Assembly (NCBI GenBank): GCA_903848645.1
Contig: CAINGU010000069.1
Span: forward strand, 1-42,494
DNA from: an uncultured cyanobacterium
GTDB lineage: Bacteria > Cyanobacteriota > Cyanobacteriia > Cyanobacteriales > Nostocaceae
Direction: 5' to 3'
DNA length: 42,494 bases
The translations under genes were made by a program, and so were the position numbers. This document shows, one piece after another, positions 35,947 to 42,494 of the stretch. Under the pieces are notes generated by a model. The model ran no database searches. It had not been told where the DNA came from and worked only from the letters and a program-made list of their open reading frames with translations. Each line of letters begins with the position of its first letter. The stretch's first letter is position 1.

Positions 35947-36735
35947 ATGGAAACATATAATCAACACGCTTTGAGTACGATTCACGCAGCAAGTCGCCGT
36001 GATAGCCTCAAAGATACTGCTTTGGGTATGGTATCAACCCTCAGTTTCCCCGCTATAGTTGGCACGGCTGACATGATGTTAAAGTCGGCTGGAGTCCACT
36101 TAGTTGGTTATGAAAAAATTGGTAGTGGTCATTGTACAGCAATTGTCCGAGGTGGCATTGCTGATGTGCGCTTGGCTGTGGAAGCTGGTGTGCAAACGGC
36201 TGAACAGTTTGGCCAGTTGGTTTCTAGTTTGGTGATTGCGCGTCCTTATCCTAATTTAGATATAATTCTACCTATTAACCGTCTGACTCGATTTATGGGA
36301 GATGGTGGTGGATACAGCCGTTTGAGTAATCAAGCTATTGGTTTGGTGGAAACTCGCGGATTTCCCGCTATGGTTGGGGCTTGTGATGCTATGCTTAAAG
36401 CTGCTGATGTGCAATTAGCATCCTATGAAAAGATTGGTGCTGGTTTGTGTACGGCAATTATTCGCGGTTCGGTGGCTAATGTGGCGGTAGCTGTGGAAGC
36501 GGGGATGTTTGAAGCGGAACGCATTGGTGAGTTAAATGCAGTTATGGTGATTCCTCGGCCATTAGATGAGTTGGAAGAAACTTTACCTGTGGCTAGTTGC
36601 TGGATGGAAGAACGTCAACCAGTTAATATACCTATTAATATTAAAGATAAAATAACAGATGTGGAAGCGATAGAGTTGCCTGATTTGGCGAAACTGCCTG
36701 TGAGAATTAAGGAAGAAATTTGGAATGATGAATAA
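35947..36735 (+). CDS. ccmO: Tandem-BMC carboxysome shell protein CcmO
   Basis: The protein has 262 residues with two BMC domains: about 25-110 (LGMVSTLSFPAIVGTADMM, pore GYEKIGSGH) and about 127-212 (IGLVETRGFPAMVGACDAM, pore SYEKIGAGL). Such tandem proteins form trimers that pass as pseudo-hexamers; CcmO is needed for shell assembly in Synechococcus. A 45-residue acidic tail follows the second domain. It lies 100 bp after ccmN on the same strand, giving the order ccmK2K1LMNO. In Synechocystis, by contrast, ccmO is away from the main cluster. Confidence 0.9.
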   Translation: METYNQHALSTIHAASRRDSLKDTALGMVSTLSFPAIVGTADMMLKSAGVHLVGYEKIGSGHCTAIVRGGIADVRLAVEAGVQTAEQFGQLVSSLVIARPYPNLDIILPINRLTRFMGDGGGYSRLSNQAIGLVETRGFPAMVGACDAMLKAADVQLASYEKIGAGLCTAIIRGSVANVAVAVEAGMFEAERIGELNAVMVIPRPLDELEETLPVASCWMEERQPVNIPINIKDKITDVEAIELPDLAKLPVRIKEEIWNDE

Positions 36736-36792
36736 TATCGCTGGGAATAGGGACTTGATAGTATTTCCGTAGTATTTCAGGAGAAAACCATC

Positions 36793-36927
36793 ATGTCTTT
36801 GACAGTGAAAGAATTAGAAGAAATACAGGAATCCCAGCGATTAGAAATCACGGCTACACAGACGAAACCCACCTGCGTGGGTTATAAAATATTTAGTCCG
36901 CGTAGGCTGACTTTGCTTGTGTTGTAG
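36793..36927 (+). pseudogene. Remnant of a Uma2-type gene cut by a repeat
   Basis: A frame starts MSLTVKELEEIQESQRLEI, which is the usual N-terminus of Uma2-family proteins. After about 20 codons it runs into a palindromic repeat, AACCCAC-CTGC-GTGGGTT at 36866-36883, and ends at codon 45. The rest of the domain is missing. A complete gene of the same family follows at 37019. The interpretation rests on the N-terminal pattern only. Confidence 0.45.
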
Positions 36928-37018
36928 CGTACTGGAGGCATCTTTCTAATGGGCGAATATTTTGAAGATTGGGAATTTAAGATAAAATAAATTCAATCTC
37001 TAAACTTGGGTTTAAATT

Positions 37019-37603
37019 ATGATAACTACACTCATTGAACGAGAAGCAGAACCAGTTTTAATTAGTGACTTAACCTGGAGAGAATTTAAAGCTGTTGAAC
37101 AGCTAATTGAGCGTCCAGGGTTAAGGTTATCCTTTTTAGATGGAGTGTTGGAGATTCGGAAAATGCCAGGAAAAAAACACGAAACTATCAAAGAATGTAT
37201 TGGTGCTTTACTAGAAATTTATTTAGAATTTTTGGAATTAGATTTTACTCCTACTGGTTCTGTTACCCTAGAAAGTGAATTTAAAAAGGTCAAAAAAGAA
37301 GGTGATAAATCTTATGAATTGGGAGCAAATAGAAAACGCCCTGATTTAGTAATTGAGGTGGTTGTTAGTAGTGGAGGAATTGACAAACTGGAAGCATACA
37401 AACGGTTACAAATTCCTGAATTTTGGTTTTGGATTAATGATGAATTATTATTTTATAGTTTAGGAAGTGAGGGATATGAAGCTGTTAGTAAATCACAACT
37501 TTTACCTAATTTAGATGTGGCTTTATTAATGAGTTGTATAAATATAGAAAATCATGCTCAAGCATTGCGGGAATTTCGAGCAGGGATAAAAATTATAGGA
37601 TAG
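37019..37603 (+). CDS. Uma2-family PD-(D/E)XK endonuclease-like protein
   Basis: The protein has 194 residues. Uma2 blocks can be seen: LSFLDGVLEIRKMPGKKHE near residue 38, then RPDLVIEVVVSSG near 117, which carries the D-x-E pair of the PD-(D/E)XK core, and KLEAYKRLQIPEFWFW with the following lysine. These proteins are very numerous in cyanobacterial genomes, usually as isolated genes. Their biological role is unknown, although the fold is that of restriction endonucleases. There is no methyltransferase next to it. Confidence 0.8.
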   Translation: MITTLIEREAEPVLISDLTWREFKAVEQLIERPGLRLSFLDGVLEIRKMPGKKHETIKECIGALLEIYLEFLELDFTPTGSVTLESEFKKVKKEGDKSYELGANRKRPDLVIEVVVSSGGIDKLEAYKRLQIPEFWFWINDELLFYSLGSEGYEAVSKSQLLPNLDVALLMSCINIENHAQALREFRAGIKIIG

Positions 37604-37694
37604 GAGAGAAATTGTAGAAACTTCTACTCAAGGTTATACTTTTGCTAACTTTATTTTAATCTATAAATTTAAAGTCTTATCCTCTATTTTATCG

Positions 37695-38121
37695 TTATAA
37701 ATTACGTGCAACATAATTACGAATCAATTTAGAACCTGCTTGAAGACAAATTACAGCATCGTTAATTTCTCCTAATTCTAAACAACAACGCGCTCTCGCT
37801 ATATATGTTAATGCTAATGAAGTAATATATTTATCTGTTAAACTGATGATATTTTCTTGCAGTGAATCTTCTCAGTTCTTCTTCTGTTTGCAGATAGTAA
37901 CAACTATCACTTCCCGCGTAGCTAACAGATAAACGAGCATTACCCGCAGCAGCAGCTTCAGGAAGATTCATCCCTATTTTTACTGAACCAATACCATTGA
38001 TAGTTACTTTAGCTTGGCTGGTGAGTTTGGTCTGTGCCATGACTATTCCGACAGTGGCAGCAAAAACTGTGAGGGTGACAGTTACAAAAGTTAGTAATTT
38101 GGTTTTGTTCTTCATTTTCAT
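37695..38121 (-). pseudogene. Broken secreted-protein gene joined to a second coding fragment
   Basis: From 38121 the minus strand encodes a signal peptide (residues 1-29, ending GIVMAQ) and a short domain with VTINGIGSVKIGMNLPEAAA and SDSCYYLQTE, then runs on to a stop at 37831 without the expected rest. In another frame, from about 37875 to 37695, a second protein-like sequence appears (SLTDKYITSLALTYIARA, LELGEINDAVICLQAGSKLI), with the look of a TPR-like helical end. The two parts probably come from different genes or from one gene with a deletion and frameshift. Confidence 0.55.
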
Positions 38122-38381
38122 GGTGTATTTTTAGCAATGCCTGTATTCCATTGCGTAAATACCAGTTTAGCGGCTTTTATAAGGTAAATTTTTAACTTGG
38201 CTGGAGTAATCCCACCCATATTCTTCACCCCTAACTATCAAAAAAGACTCCTCCGCGGAAAAACTGGGTATTGCCAATTTAATTAAATCAACCTAACAAT
38301 GAAGGGAAAATTGCCAAAAAGCTGTTAGTTAATAACTAATGACTTTTTAGCAAACATGATTTTAATTGCAGATTGATTGAG

Positions 38382-39956
38382 ATGAATATAGCTAATTTTC
38401 CGTGGCTGACGACGATTATTTTATTCCCCATAGCCGCGTCACTACTACTGCCTATCATCCCAGATAAAGACGGCAAAACGGTGCGCTGGTATTCCCTTTT
38501 CGTCGGGTTGATAGATTTCGCGCTGATTGTTTACGTTTTTTGTACTGGGTACGATTTCTCTAATCCCGATTTGCAACTGGTGGAAAGTTATCCCTGGGTT
38601 CCCCAATTGGGTTTGAATTGGTCTTTAGGGGTTGATGGCTTGTCCATGCCTCTGGTTCTCTTGACTGGATTCATTACTACCCTAGCGATTTTAGCAGCTT
38701 GGCCTGTCACACTCAAGCCGAAATTATTTTTCTTCTTGATTTTGGCTATGTATGGCGGTCAAATTGCCGTTTTTGCTGTCCAGGATATGCTGTTATTCTT
38801 CCTGGTCTGGGAACTGGAACTTGTGCCGATATACTTCCTGTTGTCAATTTGGGGAGGTAAAAAGCGCCAATATGCAGCGACCAAGTTTATTTTATACACT
38901 GCTGGTGGGTCGCTGTTTATTTTGCTGTCTTCCTTGACAATGGGATTTTATGGCGATACTGTGACTTTCGATATGCGATCGCTCGCCTTGAAAGACTACG
39001 CCCTCAATTTACAACTTTTACTATACGCTGGTTTCCTGATTGCCTACGCTGTTAAGTTGCCGATCATTCCCCTCCATACATGGCTACCAGATGCCCACGG
39101 TGAGGCTACAGCGCCCGTGCATATGTTACTAGCAGGGATTTTGCTGAAAATGGGTGGTTATGCCTTAATTCGCATGAATGCCCAAATGCTGCCCGATGCC
39201 CACGCTTATGTTGCCCCCGCGTTAGTGGTTTTGGGGGTAGTAAATATCATCTACGCTGCTTTAACGTCCTTTGCCCAGAGGAACTTAAAACGGAAAATTG
39301 CCTACTCTTCAATTTCTCACATGGGCTTTGTGCTGATTGGTATTGCCTCTTTCACCGATTTGGGTTTAAGTGGGGCAGTTTTACAAATGGTTTCTCACGG
39401 ATTAATTGGGGCAAGTTTGTTCTTTTTAGTCGGTGCAACTTACGACCGCACACACACCTTGATGTTAGATGAAATGGGTGGTGTTGGCAAGAAGATGCAG
39501 AAGATTTTCGCTATGTTCACAACTTGTTCTATGGCATCTTTAGCATTACCAGGAATGAGCGGTTTTGTCGCTGAATTAATGGTATTTGTAGGCTTTGCAA
39601 CTAGCGATGCTTATAACCCAACATTCAAAGTAATTGTCATTTTCTTAATGGCTGTTGGTGTAATTTTAACACCAATTTATTTACTGTCAATGTTGCGAGA
39701 AATTTTCTACGGACAAGAAAATGAAGAGTTAGTTTCTCACCAAAATTTGATAGATGCTGAACCCCGTGAAGTCTTTATCATTGCTTGTTTGTTGATACCT
39801 ATTATTGGGATTGGTTTCTATCCGAAGTTGCTAACGCAAATGTACGACGCTACAACTGTACAATTGACGGCAAGATTGCGTGATTCTGTCCCAACTTTAG
39901 CAGCAGGTAAAGCAGTGCAAAATGTTTCTTTAAGTGCGCCGGTAATTGGTAATTAA
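38382..39956 (+). CDS. ndhD: NDH-1 subunit NdhD (D1/D2 type)
   Basis: Proton-pumping membrane subunit of the respiratory and cyclic-electron-flow NDH-1 complex. From the ATG at 38382 it has 524 residues and about 14 helices. Family hallmarks are [20 protein letters not shown] with the key glutamate, [19 protein letters not shown], and [19 protein letters not shown]. The length and a C-terminal tail longer than that of NdhD4 fit NdhD1 or NdhD2. An upstream in-frame TTG at 38373 is less likely. It has no ndhF beside it, so it stands apart from the usual ndhF1-ndhD1 pair; a terminator follows. Confidence 0.93.
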   Translation: MNIANFPWLTTIILFPIAASLLLPIIPDKDGKTVRWYSLFVGLIDFALIVYVFCTGYDFSNPDLQLVESYPWVPQLGLNWSLGVDGLSMPLVLLTGFITTLAILAAWPVTLKPKLFFFLILAMYGGQIAVFAVQDMLLFFLVWELELVPIYFLLSIWGGKKRQYAATKFILYTAGGSLFILLSSLTMGFYGDTVTFDMRSLALKDYALNLQLLLYAGFLIAYAVKLPIIPLHTWLPDAHGEATAPVHMLLAGILLKMGGYALIRMNAQMLPDAHAYVAPALVVLGVVNIIYAALTSFAQRNLKRKIAYSSISHMGFVLIGIASFTDLGLSGAVLQMVSHGLIGASLFFLVGATYDRTHTLMLDEMGGVGKKMQKIFAMFTTCSMASLALPGMSGFVAELMVFVGFATSDAYNPTFKVIVIFLMAVGVILTPIYLLSMLREIFYGQENEELVSHQNLIDAEPREVFIIACLLIPIIGIGFYPKLLTQMYDATTVQLTARLRDSVPTLAAGKAVQNVSLSAPVIGN

Positions 39957-39984
39957 TTCTTAATTCCAGCTATGATTTATAATG

Positions 39985-40012
39985 AGGGTGGGTTTGATAC
40001 CTGCCCTTTTTT
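39985..40012 (+). terminator. Intrinsic terminator of ndhD
   Basis: AGGGTGGG (39985-39992) pairs with CCTGCCCT (40000-40007), counting two G-T pairs, around a 7-nt loop, and is followed by a run of six T. It lies about 30 nt after the ndhD stop. Confidence 0.75.
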
Positions 40013-40031
40013 ATTTCTGTTAATTTATCTT

Positions 40032-40060
40032 TTGCAAATTGTACAAAATTATGGTATGAT
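40032..40060 (+). promoter_or_regulatory. Sigma-70-type promoter of the MazEF-like pair
   Basis: TTGCAA (40032-40037) and TATGAT (40055-40060) are separated by 17 bases, 27 bp upstream of the antitoxin start. The spacing is ideal and the -10 differs from consensus at one base. Confidence 0.5.
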
Positions 40061-40086
40061 TATTGAGTAAGATAAATAAGTAATAC

Positions 40087-40320
40087 ATGATGATGAAGGT
40101 CACAATTACTTTAGAAGAAGACATTCTCAAATTTATTGATCAACAAGCAAAAGGTAATCGTAGTGCCTATATTAATGCACTATTAGCAGAACAAAGACGC
40201 AAAATTTTAGAAGCAGAAATAATTGCTGCACTCCAAGAAGATGCCAAAGATTTAGAATATCAAAATGAGATTTCTGCTTGGGATAATGTAGCGGGAGATG
40301 GTATTAATGCCAGAGAGTAA
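40087..40320 (+). CDS. Antitoxin of a MazEF/PemIK-like module
   Basis: A 77-residue protein. Residues 3-40 (VTITLEEDILKFIDQQAKGN, then RSAYINALLAEQRR) have the ribbon-helix-helix pattern of a DNA-binding antitoxin. The acidic C-terminus (about 45-77) would wrap around the toxin. Three consecutive ATG codons could serve as start. Its end overlaps the toxin gene by up to 23 bp, so the two are translationally coupled. Autorepression of the promoter at 40032 is expected. Confidence 0.75.
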   Translation: MMMKVTITLEEDILKFIDQQAKGNRSAYINALLAEQRRKILEAEIIAALQEDAKDLEYQNEISAWDNVAGDGINARE

Positions 40321-40663
40321 TTTAACTTATAAACGGTGTGAAATTCGCTGGGTAAATCTTGATCCAACTGTGGGAGCAGAAGCACAAAAAATCCGTGCTT
40401 GTTTAATAGTTCAAAATGATATTATCAATCAATATGGATTATTAACTATTGTGATGCCATTTCGACCAGGAAGTAAACAAGCTCCCTATATTGTCAATGT
40501 TAAAGCAACAGCAACTAATGGATTAGATAAAGATCGTTTTATTGATGTTGCTCAAATTCGTGCTGTAGATTATCGTCGCGTTTTGGGGCTTGTGGGGATT
40601 TTAGAAGCTGAATATTGGCAAGAAATTCGTATTGCTTTGGATGTGGTTTTGGGTTTTGGATGA
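40298..40663 (+). CDS. MazF/PemK-family mRNA interferase toxin
   Basis: The protein has 121 residues, or 118 if it starts at the ATG at 40307. MazF hallmarks are CEIRWVNLDPTVGAEAQKIR (near residue 13), ACLIVQND, and the later DRFIDVAQIRAVDYRR. The usual KTRP is changed to KIRA, so a proline next to the active-site arginine is missing, while the arginine itself is kept. The family cuts mRNA at short sequences and arrests growth. It is paired with the antitoxin at 40087. Confidence 0.8.
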   Translation: MVLMPESNLTYKRCEIRWVNLDPTVGAEAQKIRACLIVQNDIINQYGLLTIVMPFRPGSKQAPYIVNVKATATNGLDKDRFIDVAQIRAVDYRRVLGLVGILEAEYWQEIRIALDVVLGFG

Positions 40664-40742
40664 TATACTTGTAATATGGCAATGTAATTAAATCTGGTAG
40701 TTGATGTCACTTAACTTATAATCCAAGAGGATGAAACAATAA

Positions 40743-41021
40743 ATGAATATACAGCTACAATTGAAACCAGAAATAGAAGCTCGTCTTATTACCCAAGCTA
40801 ATAAACAAGGTTTATCAATTGAATCTTATCTTGAATCTTTGATTGAAGATAGTTTGAAAAATCAAGAGGAAAACCCTTTTTCTCAAGTAACAACTGAGGA
40901 AAATTGGAAAACAGCACTAATGAGTTTAATCAATAGTCCTGCTTTTGCTTTAGCACCACCACTTTCAGATGCAGCTATTAGTCGAGATAGTATCTATACC
41001 AGAGAAGATGAAATGTTATGA
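40743..41021 (+). CDS. VapB-like antitoxin
   Basis: A 92-residue protein. The first half (QLQLKPEIEARLITQANKQG, then LSIESYLESLIEDSLK) has the helix pattern of small CopG/Arc-like antitoxins. The second half is acidic and carries DAAISRDSIYTREDEML. Its stop overlaps the start of the PIN toxin in an ATGA arrangement (41018-41021), the typical coupling of VapBC modules. The N-terminal family is not one I can name precisely. Confidence 0.65.
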   Translation: MNIQLQLKPEIEARLITQANKQGLSIESYLESLIEDSLKNQEENPFSQVTTEENWKTALMSLINSPAFALAPPLSDAAISRDSIYTREDEML

Positions 41022-41458
41022 AATATCTGGTAGATACTAATATTTTACTGCGTTTAGTACAAAAAAATAGTTCCATGCACCTTGATACTCAAAGAGCAAT
41101 TTTAACGCTCAAAAAACAAGGTGATTTTTTATGTATTATCCCACAAAATATAATTGAATTTTGGGCTGTTGCTACAAGACCTCTTGATAAAAATGGCTTA
41201 GGTTTATCTATCACTCAAGCTGAAGAAGAAAGCGAAAAACTTAAAAAGATATTTATATTGGAATTGGATACACCACAAATTTTTACTGAGTGGGAATCAC
41301 TTGTTATTAAATATCAAGTGATGGGAAAACAGGTACATGATGCACGTTTAGCTGCGGCTATGGTAGCTCATAATATTACACATTTATTAACATTTAATGT
41401 TGATGATTTTAAACGGTTTTCGGATATTGTAGTTGTTGATCTACGTAGTCTTGTTTAA
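41018..41458 (+). CDS. VapC-like PIN-domain ribonuclease toxin
   Basis: The protein has 146 residues, the length of a single PIN domain. Acidic active-site residues are D6 (YLVDTNILLRL), E47 (NIIEFW), D108 (VHDARLAA) and D129 (TFNVDDF), all in the expected order. VapC toxins cleave tRNA or rRNA under metal control. The gene overlaps the antitoxin by four bases. It is followed by a spacer with a repeat that recurs after the next gene. Confidence 0.85.
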   Translation: MKYLVDTNILLRLVQKNSSMHLDTQRAILTLKKQGDFLCIIPQNIIEFWAVATRPLDKNGLGLSITQAEEESEKLKKIFILELDTPQIFTEWESLVIKYQVMGKQVHDARLAAAMVAHNITHLLTFNVDDFKRFSDIVVVDLRSLV

Positions 41459-41495
41459 TCATATTAGAAGAGCGATTCCTGCGGAGTGCTTCGCT

Positions 41496-41523
41496 ATCGC
41501 ACTCCCTCAACTTCCCCAAACAG
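41496..41523. repeat. Direct repeat, left copy
   Basis: ATCGCACTCCCTCAACT plus TCCCCAAACAG is repeated at 42220-42246, lacking one T. The two copies lie on either side of the DUF29 gene in the same orientation, about 700 bp apart. Confidence 0.75.
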
Positions 41524-41670
41524 ATATAATTATATCAATTTGTGATATTCTAGAACATAGAATCAACAAAGTTAAATCAACATAATAAAATATTGATAAT
41601 GGTTTTGTGGTTAATTTGGTAGTTAATGGAAAACCTTACCTGTACAAATAAATCAAATCAGGAGAAGATT

Positions 41671-42126
41671 ATGATCCATCAATCTGTTACTAAAGGTAGT
41701 AATCTTTATGCACAAGATCATAACTTGTGGTTAGAAAAAACTGCTTATTTATTAAAGAGTAAAAATTTTTCAGAATTAGAATTAGAAAATTTAATTGAAG
41801 AAATTGAAAGTATGGGAAGAAGTGATAAAAATTCTTTAAGAAGTAATCTTAGAGTGCTGATTATGCACCTTCTTAAATACAAATTCCAACCCCAAAACCG
41901 CTCTAATAGCTGGCTATATACAATCTATGAACATCGTCAAAGATTGCAAGAAGCATTTTTAGATAGTCCTAGTTTAAAAAGCTATTATATCGAAGTTTTT
42001 GATAATTGTTACCAACACGCTCGCAAAGAAGCAGCGATTGAAACTGGACTTCCTCTGTCTATTTTTCCTCAAGATTGTCCTTTTTCTGTTGATGAAATCT
42101 TAGATGCTGATTTCTTCCCCGTTTAA
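41671..42126 (+). CDS. DUF29-family protein
   Basis: A soluble protein of 151 residues from the ATG at 41671, which is preceded by GGAGAAG (41661-41667). The frame opens at 41626, but that extension is unlikely because of this site. DUF29 features are YAQDHNLWLEKTAYLLKSKN, LENLIEEIESMGRSDK, LMHLLKYKFQ-like (here IMHLLKYKFQPQNRSNSW), and a C-terminal FPQDCPFSVDEILD. The family is abundant in cyanobacteria, with no proven function. Its setting among toxin-antitoxin genes and its repeat-flanked location suggest mobility. Confidence 0.8.
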   Translation: MIHQSVTKGSNLYAQDHNLWLEKTAYLLKSKNFSELELENLIEEIESMGRSDKNSLRSNLRVLIMHLLKYKFQPQNRSNSWLYTIYEHRQRLQEAFLDSPSLKSYYIEVFDNCYQHARKEAAIETGLPLSIFPQDCPFSVDEILDADFFPV

Positions 42127-42219
42127 TTATAATTAGTGTTTTGTTTTGGATGATCGCATCCCATCGCCCAAATATCACTTTTTACCTCACGCAAAGCCGC
42201 AAAGGAAGATAGGAAAGCG

Positions 42220-42246
42220 ATCGCACTCCCTCAACTCCCCAAACAG
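42220..42246. repeat. Direct repeat, right copy
   Basis: Second copy of the repeat at 41496-41523, with one T fewer. It lies in the 256-bp gap before the ParD-like gene, next to another common repeat core GCGTTCGCTATCGCA (42285-42299). Confidence 0.75.
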
Positions 42247-42319
42247 CTATTCCTAGATCGCGCTAGTTCCCTCCGGGACGCAATGCGTTCGCTATCGCAC
42301 CCACATCCCTACAAAACAT

Positions 42320-42349
42320 TTGACAAAAATTGACAATATTTGCCATAAT
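42320..42349 (+). promoter_or_regulatory. Sigma-70-type promoter of the ParD-like gene
   Basis: TTGACA (42320-42325) is a perfect -35 element and CATAAT (42344-42349) a near-consensus -10, 18 bases apart. The start codon follows 33 bp later. Confidence 0.55.
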
Positions 42350-42382
42350 TAAAGAATCAGAAATATTAAAGACTTATTAGCT

Positions 42383-42494
42383 ATGACTACAGTAAATATT
42401 TCTCTTCCCGATTCCATGCGGGACTTTATCAATGAACAGGTTGCAAAATGTGGCTACAGTACCACAAGCGAATATATTCGACATTTGATTCGTC
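42383..42494 (+). CDS. ParD-like antitoxin, truncated by the window end
   Basis: Only the first 37 codons are visible. They read MTTVNISLPDSMRDFINEQV followed by a GYSTTSEYIRHLIR block, which matches the ribbon-helix-helix DNA-binding part of ParD antitoxins. A ParE/RelE-type toxin gene is expected just beyond the window. Nothing about the C-terminus can be said. Confidence 0.8.
   Translation, partial: MTTVNISLPDSMRDFINEQVAKCGYSTTSEYIRHLIR

Noticed and set aside
40087-42494. A possible new defence island at the right end
   Set aside because: Only standard toxin-antitoxin and DUF29 genes are visible, with no nuclease-helicase, reverse transcriptase or other effector; the row ends at the window edge.

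Overview
The window is chromosomal DNA from a filamentous, most likely heterocyst-forming cyanobacterium of the Nostocales. The evidence is a complete beta-carboxysome locus, a CO2-uptake NDH-1 module, a phycobiliprotein lyase of the CpcT type, a DevH-like Crp regulator, frequent HIP1 octamers (GCGATCGC), AT-rich spacers with Nostoc-type palindromic repeats, and many small toxin-antitoxin genes. No phage or plasmid backbone is visible and most of the window is ordinary core genome.

Layout. 1-163 is a dispersed palindromic repeat. 164-4840 holds aspartokinase (minus strand) and a divergent pair that together look like the two halves of MprF: a membrane flippase-like protein and a membrane-anchored DUF2156 aminoacyl-transferase. 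4841-9301 is a phosphate-uptake operon pstS-pstC-pstA-pstB. 9407-13439 carries cpcT, tRNA-Cys, a 2OG-Fe(II) oxygenase, a BON-domain protein, an alpha/beta hydrolase and infC. 13813-24255 has a large transporter/HEAT-repeat fusion, a glycosyl-hydrolase-like protein, DNA polymerase I, a PEP-CTERM protein and a HAD phosphatase, separated by repeat-rich spacers. 24425-26331 has an ArgRS-like protein without a catalytic core and the devH-like regulator, whose upstream region contains a GTA-N8-TAC motif at the spacing of a class II NtcA promoter.

26820-36735 is the carbon-concentrating locus. On the minus strand, ndhF4-ndhD4-cupB encode the membrane module of a CO2-hydrating NDH-1 complex. Divergently on the plus strand, ccmK2-ccmK1-ccmL-ccmM-ccmN-ccmO encode the carboxysome shell and its scaffolding proteins. 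The first module turns CO2 into cytosolic bicarbonate. The second builds the compartment where bicarbonate is turned back into CO2 next to Rubisco. CcmM keeps the metal-binding histidines and the cysteine pair of active gamma-carbonic anhydrases, and it has a convincing internal start for the short Rubisco-binding isoform.

36736-42494 is an accessory tail: a Uma2 remnant, an intact Uma2 nuclease-like gene, a broken secreted-protein gene, one core gene (ndhD), and then a run of MazEF-like, VapBC-like, DUF29 and ParD-like genes, with a direct repeat on both sides of the DUF29 gene.

I did not find a clearly unprecedented multi-gene system. The points most worth a second look are the split MprF pair, the internal start and variable linkers of CcmM, the GC-rich hairpins inside two CCM operons, the NtcA-type promoter of the devH-like gene, the core-less ArgRS paralogue, the transporter-HEAT fusion and the repeat families.
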